A stretch of DNA of 64,000 nt from Epinephelus fuscoguttatus (lineage: Eukaryota > Chordata > Actinopteri > Perciformes > Serranidae): the NCBI RefSeq assembly GCF_011397635.1, contig NC_064759.1, positions 22,902,428-22,966,427 on the forward strand, in the 5' to 3' direction. The notes beneath the pieces are model-generated. The model was not told where the DNA came from, did no database searches, and was given only the letters and a program-made list of their open reading frames with translations. The position numbers were made by a program, and so were the translations under genes. This document shows positions 25,201-34,900 of the stretch, one piece after another; positions within the stretch are counted from its first letter, which is position 1, and every line of letters starts with the position of its first letter.

Positions 25201-26150
25201 AACACCCGCCTGTGCTTCTGCTTCGTCTGCTGGACCAGACAATGGGACATATCCAGGACCCTGACACATTCAATTCACAAAAACATCACTATAATGTTTC
25301 ACAGGGGAATATTCTTGGGAATATTATTTTGAAACAGACTTTGAATTCTGTGATTTATCTTTGACTAATTTCAATTTTAAAATTCACTGCAAAGTCTTAG
25401 GGCTACTGTGAAAATGTGCCTACTTAGGGCAACAGCCCAGTTGCACTGGTGTGTGGGTATCTCCTCTGCCATCTTTTCTAATCTTAAAATTCATCCAGAA
25501 CATAAACAAGCAGTTTTCTTGTGAGTGTTAATATTCAACCCAGCACCTGTTTGGCGTGCAACTTTATGGTCGGACAAAGATCACCCCAGCTGTTTGCAGA
25601 TCTTCAACACGCTGCACGTCATATGATATCTACAGTGTTTTCTTTTGTTTTAACATGTGGCGGTAACTGACCGGTTTTTGGAGTCTAGCAGCAGCTTCTG
25701 CACATCCACTTCCTCTTTCTTCAGACTGTCAAACGATAACTGGAGTTTGGAGGAATCTTTACCCTCCAGGCTCACACTGGAGTGGACAAACTGCGAGGCC
25801 ACAGTCCCTTGGATCTTGTCACCATATGTCCCATTGTATTTGATAAAGTCTGTCTCTATGACACCTGTGGGCAGGGGAGCATTTAAGTGCTTTGTGATAA
25901 TGAAATAAAACGATGCAACTCAGCATGGACTGTTTTAATGTTTACCTGGCTTTATAGGTGTGTCTCCTGTTAGTAGATCGTTGAGGTTAAAATCAGTGGG
26001 AACATACTTGGGCTTCTGCCAAACCCAGAGACGCTTGCGCTTCACCACCACTGTCAGAAGAGCTATAGTGTCATTCAGGCTGGACACTGGGATCAGCAAA
26101 CCTCCACGGTCCACCTCTTCCACAAAGTTTCTGGTGGCTGTGGCAAACAT
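19292..26150 (-). CDS. gsdme: Gasdermin E (caspase-activated pore-forming protein)
   Basis: This is an executor of pyroptosis. After caspase cleavage in the linker, the N-terminal part inserts in the plasma membrane as a pore and the C-terminal part is the inhibitor. Coding exons on the minus strand: 26150-25946, 25864-25672, 25260-25086, 23456-23336, 23241-23131, 22819-22692, 20004-19839, 19702-19629, 19519-19292; 466 aa. The N-terminus MFATATRNFVEEVD and the WQKPKY segment match GSDME. TIAYALLELEIKQDGRY ends the pore domain. A FEVD-G site lies at residues 243-246, and residues from 247 on form the autoinhibitory domain. The first coding exon has 18 nt of 5' UTR after a CAG acceptor at 26169, and the start matches the family start. 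It is slightly shorter than human GSDME (496 aa), mostly in the C-terminal half. The position between pals2 and osbpl3 supports gsdme. It is an intact endogenous gene; which teleost copy (a or b) is not settled. Confidence 0.92.
20290..22440. repeat. Minisatellite of about 2.1 kb, unit about 24 bp, in gsdme intron 6
   Basis: There are roughly 90 tandem copies of an AT-rich unit close to GTCATAGTATAGTATGTC plus a variable A run, with variants such as TATTGTATGTC, TATGTCATAAAAA and CATGGTATAG. Variant units themselves recur in blocks: about 220 bp (21001, 21220, 21443) and about 149 bp (21735, 21884). This points to higher-order duplication. It lies wholly between gsdme exons 6 and 7. Confidence 0.95.
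23990..24990. repeat. Dispersed CCATGACTTT-type repeat split by an L1 fragment
   Basis: Both ends carry related pieces (CCTAAAATTTTCATGGACAAAAC, CATGACTTTTTAATG and TTTCCATGAC on the left; AATTCCATGACTTTCC and TTTTCCAGGTTTTAAATGAC on the right). The middle is the L1 remnant at 24130-24720. It lies in a gsdme intron. Confidence 0.45.
24130..24720 (+). pseudogene. L1-type LINE ORF2 C-terminal remnant
   Basis: One frame reads CWKCKRQEGTFIHAMWACPL, then FWREVIKPVQEWLG and VQLCLLGD. This has the Cys/His pattern and Trp-Cys-Pro motif of the C-terminal end of fish L1 ORF2. Upstream, degraded frames include KDKSDFWRYFQIR, another L1 signature. Stops and frameshifts show it is inactive. It is inserted in the gsdme intron between exons 3 and 4, opposite to the gene. 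Confidence 0.7.
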
Positions 26151-26571
26151 CTCCCAGCTGGATGAATCCTGTTAGGCTGATCATGAAGTTAGACATAAAG
26201 CCAAAGAGTGAGGACTTGTTTATTTATCAGTCTGGAGAAAAAAGTACCACCACCCATGTGAGCTCCTCCTCAGGCTGCAAACTTGTGTAGCTGCTGATTC
26301 AACAATCCTTTCATCATCCCTATCTCTCAAAAAAGTTTTCATAACACTACTACAGATCATAACACTTATATACAGCATATCAAGAACACAAAAGATTCAA
26401 AGACTATCTACAAAAACAGCCACTTTCAAACACTTCTCCCCAGTGGAGAAGTAGCTACATGCTAACAGCATCAGCAAACACATCTGTCTCAAGTGTTACT
26501 GTAAGTTCGCCCCTGTTTGAAAAAAAAAAAGCACCGAAACAAATGCACATACTACATGTTTCATAGCTTAC

Positions 26572-26650
26572 CCACAGTCCTTGTGTCAGTGATGAAACTG
26601 TGCTTGCGGCTTTCAGACTTTCAGAGAACACAGTGTTTCCACATCACAGT
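26572..26650 (-). other. gsdme: Probable non-coding first exon of gsdme
   Basis: On the minus strand, GACTGTGG|GTAAGC is a strong donor at 26572. It faces a good acceptor (CCTAACAG) just before the first coding exon at 26168. The upstream sequence has more CpG and is a plausible promoter. The outer limit of this exon is a guess. Confidence 0.45.
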
Positions 26651-26739
26651 CTCACGACTGAAGTGAAGCTTGTTGTGTGGACAAAAGACGTGCGGACGCT
26701 CCGCCTCCTCTGCACAGGAGCTGTGGGTGTGTTACTTTG

Positions 26740-27129
26740 GTGGTGCGTTCGTTTCGTACTCGGAGGTCGGAAATTCCCAGTTCCCGGTCGGAAGTTTAAA
26801 CTCGAACGCACCCTGAGATCGGATTTCCAACTCGGAAACTCGGAGCAACCGCATCAACCCCGACTTACGAATTCAGGATGGCTGCCAGTCACATACGCAG
26901 TGAGTAAACACTCTGCTTAAGTAATGTTTTACATTAGGCCAGCCTCATCTGCAGAGTTCATCAGTTGGAGTGCATGATGATTTTGAAGCTGTCTATACTC
27001 CCAAAGTGCAAGGGCAACAATCGCTTTCTTGCGGGTGTCCATGTTTTTTACGACTTGTCCAACTTTGTCAACTAGAATGCAAAAACTGTTGTCAACTAGG
27101 AGGTGACGATTACAAAACGAACGCACCAC
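26740..27129. mobile_element. Non-autonomous DNA element with 15-bp terminal inverted repeats
   Basis: GTGGTGCGTTCGTTT at 26740-26754 is repeated in inverse at 27115-27129, with weaker similarity extending further inwards. The interior, read on the minus strand, encodes a short frame with MDTRKKAIVALALWEYRQL, which loosely recalls the N-terminus of PIF/Harbinger-type proteins. I found no clear target-site duplication, so the superfamily is open. It abuts the putative gsdme promoter. Confidence 0.5.
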
Positions 27130-27141
27130 AAGGCCACTGTC

Positions 27142-27197
27142 AAAATACATGTATAATGATAATAATACTGCTACTACTACTACTACTAATAATAATC
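27142..27197. repeat. AAT/ACT triplet simple repeat
   Basis: A run of ATAATA, CTACTACTACTA and AATAATAAT triplets. Confidence 0.7.
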
Positions 27198-27446
27198 AAT
27201 CGCAGATTAGTAGCAGAGATGGCTGTCATCTTGTTTTTACATGGATTAGTGTATTGTGCTCTTACTACCACTGGAGGGCACATAAAAGGACGAGGACAAC
27301 AGGTCCAAGTTAAGCAGAATAAAGTGAAAGGTCTAGTAAACCCTAAATGTAATGTCCTCATATGACATATATAATATAATATACATATTTTTTTAAATTT
27401 ATTTTTGTCCCAGCACAATATCTGCGACAAATGGGACTCAAACATA

Positions 27447-29055
27447 CAGTGGTGGAAAAAAGTTTTCGGACCCCCCATGCATTTGTGAAATATTGCATTA
27501 AGAATCACTCTTAGGTCTTCAAGTGCAATTTCTTTTAGTACAGTCAGCCAAAATACTAAATGAATCCTAAATAAAGCCATTAAAAACTTAAAATTGATTG
27601 GTTCCATAAAAATACGTAAGAAAGTTTGAGTATTGGGTCATTTTGGTACCAGTGATGAAGGTCGTTCTTTTTATTAAAAGACACAATTTTTGTTGCCAAG
27701 CTTCGTGTGCCAGCACATTTCAAAGTTCTTCAGACACAAAAATGGCTAAAACAAGGAACCTAACGCAGGAAACACGCCTGAAGATAAAGATTCTCAGCCA
27801 GGAAGGGTACAGCTGCCGCCAGATAGCCAGGAAGTGCAGATGCAGTCCTTCAGCAGTTGGATACACTCTGCAGAAATACAGACGAACCAACAGCTTGGAA
27901 GACAAACCAAGATCTGGGGGTCCAAGGTTTTCTTCAGCAAGAAATGACCGCATCCTGATCCGCATGTGCAGGCAAAACCGCCGAATGACATCACAGGAGC
28001 TTCAGCAGCAGTGGTCAAACCAAACTGGTGCCCAGTGTTCCACCCGCACTGTACATGGCCGACTTTTAGATCATGGCTTAAGGTCCTACAAGGCTATCAA
28101 GAAGCCCTGATCAATGAGAGACAGAGGTTAGCCCGGCATCGTTGGGCCCAGGCACAAGAAGTGGACAGCCAGGTATTGGAAGAAGATTTTGTGGTCAGAT
28201 GAGTCCAGTTTCCAGCTTTATCTTCCTCCTACTAATGTGAGGGTACGCAGAAGGCCAGGCGAAGCATTATCTCCAGCATGTACAGTACCTACTGTCAATC
28301 ATGGTGGAGGCAGTATCATGGTTTGGGGATGCATGAGTGCTGGTGTTGGTCATCTCACTGTCTGTGATGGCACATTGAACTCTACCAAGTATTGTACCAT
28401 TCTTGAAACCCATGCTCCCTTCTGCGTGCACTGTTCCGTCGAGGTAAAAACTGGATGTTTCAACAAGATAATGCCCCTTGCCACACACATCCAAGGCCAG
28501 TAGAACTTGGCTGCAGGAGCACAGTATCCAGGTCTTAGAGTGGCCAGCTCAATCCCGGACATGAGCCCCATTGAAAATCTGTGGTGGATTATCAAAGGTC
28601 TGTTTCAAAGCATAAACCAAAGAATTTAGAAGAATTAAAAGCAGTAATTCAAGAAGAATGGGACAAGATTACCCCTCAACAGTGTGAAAGGCTCGTGGGG
28701 AACATGCCAGCCAGGATTAGAGCTCTACTATGTGCCAATGGCAGGACTACTAAATATTAATTTGATGATGTGATGGTTTATTTATTTTTTGTTCAGTTTT
28801 GAACACATTCTCTGTTATTTGTTGACTTTGATACCGACAATGTTGAGAACTGACATATTGAAACTGTCAAGAATTTAGTTTTGTTAGTTTTTCTTGTAAA
28901 CAATGAACAAAAAAATATAATTTGTATTTGTTTGTATCTGTCTAATGCAGCCACACCTTTTGAAACACAAAAAAGATTTTTCCACAAATATTTCATGATA
29001 ATATTTGAGATTGTGTAAAATTTTAAGGGTGTCCGAAAACTTTTTTCCACCACTG
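27447..29055 (+). mobile_element. Complete Tc1-like transposon (1,609 bp)
   Basis: The terminal inverted repeats are perfect over 25 bp, beginning CAGTGGTGGAAAAAAG at 27447 and mirrored at 29031-29055. They are flanked by TA on both sides (27445-27446 and 29056-29057), the Tc1/mariner target duplication. The interior carries one plus-strand transposase pseudogene. It sits between the 5' end of gsdme and the 3' end of osbpl3. Confidence 0.93.
27742..28760 (+). pseudogene. Tc1-like transposase, frameshifted
   Basis: The start MAKTRNLTQETRLKIK is followed by two helix-turn-helix segments (SCRQIARKCRCS, and a second one including TRTVHGRL), then the DDE catalytic region. The catalytic region includes ILWSDESSF, HGGGSIMVWGCM, QQDNAPCHTS and SPIENLWW. 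From the Asp of QQDN to the Glu of PIEN there are 34 residues, so it is of the DD34E class. The frame is broken at least four times: near 28107, 28170, 28420-28435 and 28550. The copy cannot make an active enzyme. Confidence 0.85.
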
Positions 29056-29099
29056 TATAAGCATATAAAGCTTTTCAAATCATGCACTTTATCACATAC

Positions 29100-29460
29100 C
29101 ACCCTTCTTCTTCTTCTTTCGTCTGTTCCCTTTAGGAGTCGCCACAGCGGATCATCTTCCTCCATCAACCCTATCCTCTGCATCCTCTTCTCTCACACCG
29201 ACTGACTTCATGTCCTCTTTCACTACATCCACAAACCTCCTCTTTGGTCTTCCTCTTGGCCTCTTGCCTGGCAGTTCCAACCTCAGCATCCTTCTACCAA
29301 TATATTCACTATCCCTCCTCTGAACATGACTCTCTCTGACTTTATCTCCAAAACATCTAACATGAGCTGTCCATCTGATGTACTCATTCCGGATCCTATC
29401 CATCCTCCAAAGAGCACCTCAACATCTTCATCTCTGCTACCTCCAGCTCTGCCACTTTAT
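29100..29460 (-). pseudogene. RTE-like LINE reverse transcriptase C-terminal fragment
   Basis: On the minus strand a frame reads MDRIRNEYIRWTAHVRCFG, DKVRESHVQRRDSEYIGRRM, LELPGKRPRGRPKRRF and VDVVKEDMKSVGVREEDAED. This is the well-known terminal part of RTE-type LINE proteins in fish. A stop just upstream of MDRIRN and the lack of the rest of the enzyme mark it as a 5'-truncated dead copy. Confidence 0.75.
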
Positions 29461-30084
29461 CACATACCACTGGTTTAAATATTAAATGAAAGAAAAAAGG
29501 GTAACATTTTTGATCAACTATAATGTTTTGCCAAAACATCTTGTTGGACCTGTGAGTCCAGATAATTCACTACAGCACTGTCAAGTTCACTTTGGTCTTT
29601 GTAATGTCCCCGCAACACTGATGGCTATTTGTTGCCACCTAGTGGAGACAGAGTGTTCCTCAGCTTCACTTTACATGTATTGTGCACACATATACTCTGA
29701 TTTAGGTCACATGAAATCAGCACTACTTCATTACAAGTTAGTTATAGGTGATTTTAATGCTTGGCATATTACATTTCAATACACCATTACTGGTAAACTC
29801 ATCATCAACAAAATCATCAGCATTTTATTTTAGTTTTACATTTTTTTTCTGTGTAATAAACAAAGCACGCTCTAGGGGCCACTAGTGGTATCTCAGTCTT
29901 TCAGTATTGTTCATCAGTCTTACATAATTTATCATATTACTTAATCCAGTGTTATTTGTTGATGTGTTCAGTCATATTTTTCTCTTGTCTGATAACCTGT
30001 ACTTGTTTCAGGGCTCCACAATTGGATTATCAACCTTAGATTATGGTTACAGTATGAGAAAATGTACAGTAGTTTGAATAGGTG

Positions 30085-30350
30085 TAGATTTTGAGGGGCA
30101 CACAAGGTACACACCCCCCTTAATATTTAGAATATGTGTATCAGCCTTCTCAGTAAAAACCTAACTTTGACAAAATTAAACATTTCCTCCATAAACTGAA
30201 GCAAAAAGGCACAGATTGGTGTAGAAACATTCACCAGAATACAGGAAATGAAGTGTTTCCTGCTCAAAATTTCCCAGGGGAGAATACCAACTCCCCTCTT
30301 TCATATGTCTCACCCCCAAATGTTGAAATGAAACCTATGCCCTTGGTGGT
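30085..30350. repeat. Dispersed repeat, copy 1
   Basis: It contains AAAAAGGCACAGATTGGTGTAG, CTCAAAATTTCC and AAACCTATGCCCTTG, which match AAAAGGCACAAATTGGGGCAC, CTCAAAATATTC and AACCCTACGCCCTTG at about 59605-59735. It is non-coding and of unknown class. Confidence 0.5.
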
Positions 30351-31017
30351 GTGGACAAGAAGTCAACCACACCAGAGTAAAGTGGCTAAGTCACAACACT
30401 GTGAAATGAGTTAGCTGTGTGCCAATGTTAAATCAATTTTCAAAGTGGCCTGAGGCAGTAAACAGTTTACCCAGCATTTGTGTTACACAGCCACAATAAA
30501 AACTGCACGGTTCCTGTTTGGAGAACATTATTTGGGGCCAACCAATGTGTTACAATGATAGGAGGAGTGTAAAACCTGCAGCCCTGAGCAAAAATGGTGT
30601 AATTTATTGAGAAATCTTTCACCCTTGTGAATGGAAAGGTGCTTTCAAGATCATAATACACCCATACACACTGAAGTTTGCAAGTGTTTTAACCAAAAGC
30701 CTTTCATGGCCTGAACTCGTTTGATATAAGACAGAATGGTCAACTCATTAAACTGGTTTCCATCGTCACCTCTAACCTTTTTGGAGTGGGAGAATTCAAA
30801 GGTCTGGACCCAGCACCACCATAATCTAACTTTCATGGGATATTCAGTATAATGGCACTGAGAATAATAATGGAGTTACTCTGATTGCACACTAACTTCT
30901 TCCTCTTAGGACCTGTGAAGTTTAAAACTGATGATTCAGTTTTCTCTTTTCCTGTTGGCACATTTAACCAACATTTACAACAGAGTTCTCAGTGTGACAA
31001 GTCAGCATCTCAGTAAA

Positions 31018-31192
31018 GTGGAAGTTATGATCAGGGTCTGCTTCATAGCTTTCAGTGTTTCAAACAAACAGTAACAGATGAATTCACAACAGAAAAGCAT
31101 CAGAGTGAAGTTATGAAAGGGGTCTGGACCATAGCTTTCAGTGCGTCGAACAACAAGGTGACAAATGACTCCACAACGGGAAAGCATCAGAG
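31018..31192. repeat. Tandem duplication of about 87 bp downstream of osbpl3
   Basis: Two diverged copies lie head to tail (31018-31105 and 31105-31192). They share AAGTTATG, GGTCTG, CATAGCTTTCAGTG and AAAGCATCAGAG. They are just beyond, or at the end of, the osbpl3 3' UTR. Confidence 0.75.
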
Positions 31193-31194
31193 AT

Positions 31195-31200
31195 TTTATT
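31195..31200 (-). promoter_or_regulatory. osbpl3: Possible poly(A) signal of osbpl3
   Basis: AATAAA on the minus strand lies about 760 bp after the osbpl3 stop codon. Other minus-strand AT-rich signals exist further on, so this is only a candidate. Confidence 0.4.
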
Positions 31201-31959
31201 TGAGCTCATGGAGCGTAGTTTTGGACACTTTTGGTCCCAAAGCCCAGGGTCCAGGTAGACAATGGTGCAATGGATACAGTGAAAAATGGTTGCTACTGCT
31301 GCTCATGGTTGCACAGTCATTCACACAGTCATAGCAAAAAAGCAGTAATCACTGTTATGAGACATAAAAGAAAACTTAAGTAAGGATTTAAAGATAATTT
31401 GTTTGGTCCTTACAAAACATATATCTCTAAAAAAAAAAAAGACCTCAGAGATGCAACAAAAATAAATTAAACAATATGAGTACGAGTAAGGCATCAGGCA
31501 GGTGCAGAATAAATACCGGATGTGTACATTTCATCAATGGCATATCAAGGCTAGTTCATCTCAGAGGTAGAGAATGTCCATGATAAGACAACAGCTAAAG
31601 TGACCAGTTGTTGAATACATTTTAAGCTAGTGTAGACCCGTTATGAGAAGGATTTGTCATCCTCCACAGCGAGTAGTTCTCCTTTTCTCAGTTTATGTGG
31701 TACAGTGTAACATATCAGGTGAAAACATGGGCAAAATCTGCCTAAATGTATCAACATTCTCATAATATGTTTGCATAAACATTTTTTACACAACTTACAT
31801 AAGCACTTGCTATTAAGGCAATATTTTTGATGAACGGCAATAAAGAAGATCAGTACTGAATGTGGATGGTGAGACTGGGGATACAAACATCACCAGAACC
31901 AGCCTGGGTCACAGTAGAGGCTGCGCAGATCGATATGTGTGTAATCTGCAGTTCAGGGG

Positions 31960-34900
31960 TCACCACAGAGTAGGAAAATCAATTTGGGTGAAGCCAGGGT
32001 CCTTTCTCAGCTCCCAGTATGTGTTGTTGCTCACCCAGGTGTCATCCTTTGACTTCCTGTGGAGGCAGAAGAAAAGCGAGGTGGTGATGAATACTGTGAA
32101 AGACTTGGAGATTGACACAGGCAGCTGTAACATGTGCTCACTTTCCCATGAATGAAAAGCTAATAAATCTGTATATTTAGTCTACCTGAAGAATTTAGGT
32201 TGGTGTGTTAGGTTGTTCTCCTCCATGACTCTTCGCCTTTCTCTCTGCAGCTGTTCAATCCTCTGCTTCTGCTCCTCTGCAGCCTCGAAGTTCCCCTCCT
32301 CCAGCAGTCTGCCAGCGAGACACACAGACACATCCATTATGCAAACATTCATCTGTAATATTCAAATGTAATCATCACTCACACAGTTAGATTGCCCCAT
32401 TATGTAAACAGGAAAATAAATAACCCAGGATATTAGAGGACGAGAAGCAGTGTCAATTTGTACTGTAATGGCAAAGTGCCTCTTCTTCTTTCTGCGGTGC
32501 CTCGTGGCAGCAGTGCATACTTCATAGACTTTTAAACTTTCAAAAATGTGAGCTAAAATTAGTTTGATGAATCTGAAAGCCTCTGCAGTCACTCGCTGTT
32601 CTTAACATGAATACCGATGCGCCTATTTTTGTGCTGTTTTGATCATAGGGTTGGGTGAGCATTTTTCAAGACAGCGTGTCAGCAGACTGTGATTGACGTC
32701 CACCGTGTCAGTTGATAAAAGATGCTTTGTGTTTTTATACTGTTTGCTTATTATATGACTCCTTGTTTTTGTACAATTTACATATTTCACATACTTATTT
32801 ATTGCTTTGAATTATCGTCTACTGATGCTTGCTGTTTGCACCATCCTTTTCTGCTGTTATGTTGCACATTTCCCCGCTGTGGGATGAATAAAGGATTATC
32901 TTTTCTCATCTCTTATCTTAAATATGCACCGCCATAGCACTGTTTTTGTTTTATATCAGTCGATGATTATTCTCTGGCAAAAAAATCTGTTTTAACCAAA
33001 TTTCTTGAATTCTTTTTCCCCAAATAAAAATCCCGTTCCTTTCATGATGTTTCAGATATCAGGTTATTGAAACTCATCAATATTCACATTACTTTAAGAA
33101 GTATTTCACTGCAGGAAAAAAAGTTGTTTTCATAAAACTGTGTAGAAAAAAGACGCAAATACTTTTGACATCGGCGCTACATGACCAGAGAAAACAGAAG
33201 AAAAGGGTTGTGGCATTTGCTTTGGATCAAGAAGCAGAAAACTTACAACTACCAGATTGCACTGCACCTCACTGGACCAATAAACACTCCTGCTAGTGGG
33301 TGACATGATGTGAACTCGTCGATTTGACACAATGGCTGCTGGCTGGTAACAAACATTTTCAAATTACAGTTAACAGTAATCAAAAATATGTATCTGAAAA
33401 TATTTTTAGTATAGTCAATTTAGTAACAGAATCTTGGTTTTAATTTCATCATCATTGCTTAGTTTTAACCAAGCGGCAACCTTAGCAAAATGGGAAACCA
33501 AAAACTGCAGTTCTTTGAACGGCCACTTGAAGCTGGCTTTACAGCAGAAAAAAACATGTTTACAGCCTGGTACAAAAACAGTTTTGATCTCTACAGCTAA
33601 CTTTGCCCTTTATGACAACTGTACAGAGTGTACATTTTTACATAATTCTAATTTACATTTTATCAAGGCTTAAATTTGTGCATAATTAAAGGCAGGCTGC
33701 TTTGAGTGACAGGCTGATAGTGTCCCACTATCACTTCTGACTCTAAAAAACCCCCAAGATGGCTATTGCAGAAATGCCAAACTAGACGCTTCAAAACGGG
33801 GGTACACAAACCAGTGGGTGACATCTCGATAACTACATCCATTAATTTTACAGTCTATGGTTTTATCGTTTGATCTCAATATTTTCAGCCTTCGTTTTCC
33901 AATACAGGAAACAATATGGTGCCTACTTCCTGTTCACACATTTTCTTACTACAGCCTAAAAGTGGACTAAAATATCTTTCTAAAGCCAAGAAATAGTCGA
34001 TACAGTAACATAATTTTGGTTTATATTTAATCAGCACTGCTTGGTTTTACCATTTGGTCTGAGTTTGAAAGAAAGACACAAAGAAGGGGCAAGTCTCTCT
34101 CAATCCACTTCTTAAGTCTTTGTGTCTGTGGTGGCCAGAAATTAAAAATGAGGAAGGTACAATCTGTACTTTGAGCAACAGTCCTATAGTAAGCATAAAT
34201 CTGCTGGATGATGATTTGGGTTGAGAGATGAGCAGGGAGATCTGGGCGCTGGTTTACCATTGTTCATGTACATGTACTAGCCACATTGTTATGATACAAA
34301 GCTGGTTGAAAATTTGCAAAAGAATCCTTTCATTGCATGAAAATACAAATTTTTTGTTTACTCATACCTTTGGTCCACACGTAGCCTGGTGTCTGTGGGT
34401 GGTAGCAGCAGTTTCATGGATGGGTCCAGCTCATTCAGTTCGATAGCGAATTTGGTGAAACCAAAGTACTGCTCATGGTCCAGTGGCATTGCATCTACAT
34501 TGCACACAAGTAACATCCACTGACTCAGATGCTGTCATAGGGAGATATGCATTATAAATGGGTGGTCATTGACTTGTCATACTTGCTCTCCAGATGCATG
34601 TGGCTGAGGGCGGGTCTCCACAGAAAACTGCTTCCTGCCACTTTCCAAAGAGTCTGTGGACGACCTTCCCTTTACTATCTGTGATAGCTCCCTCCACCTC
34701 ATTCACACTTGAATTCCAGTATTTGGCCTGTGAAAAGAATTGACAGTAAGGGAGAAGAACATAATATCGCCCTAATAAAAGTCAGTGTAAACGGAAATTG
34801 CGGTGATTATAATTATGTTCTCTTACAGTCAGCAGATGTTGCTGTTGCATAAACCATCCCAAACCCCAGGGTGTGCTGCTGGGCTTGTGTCTTTAATAGG

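Noticed and set aside
26929-27150. Separate small gene with MDTRKKAIVALALW
   Set aside because: It lies inside the element with inverted ends at 26740-27129 and is better read as a transposon remnant.
28189-28503. Independent gene from the frame containing WSDESSFQLYLPP
   Set aside because: It is the middle piece of the frameshifted Tc1-like transposase.
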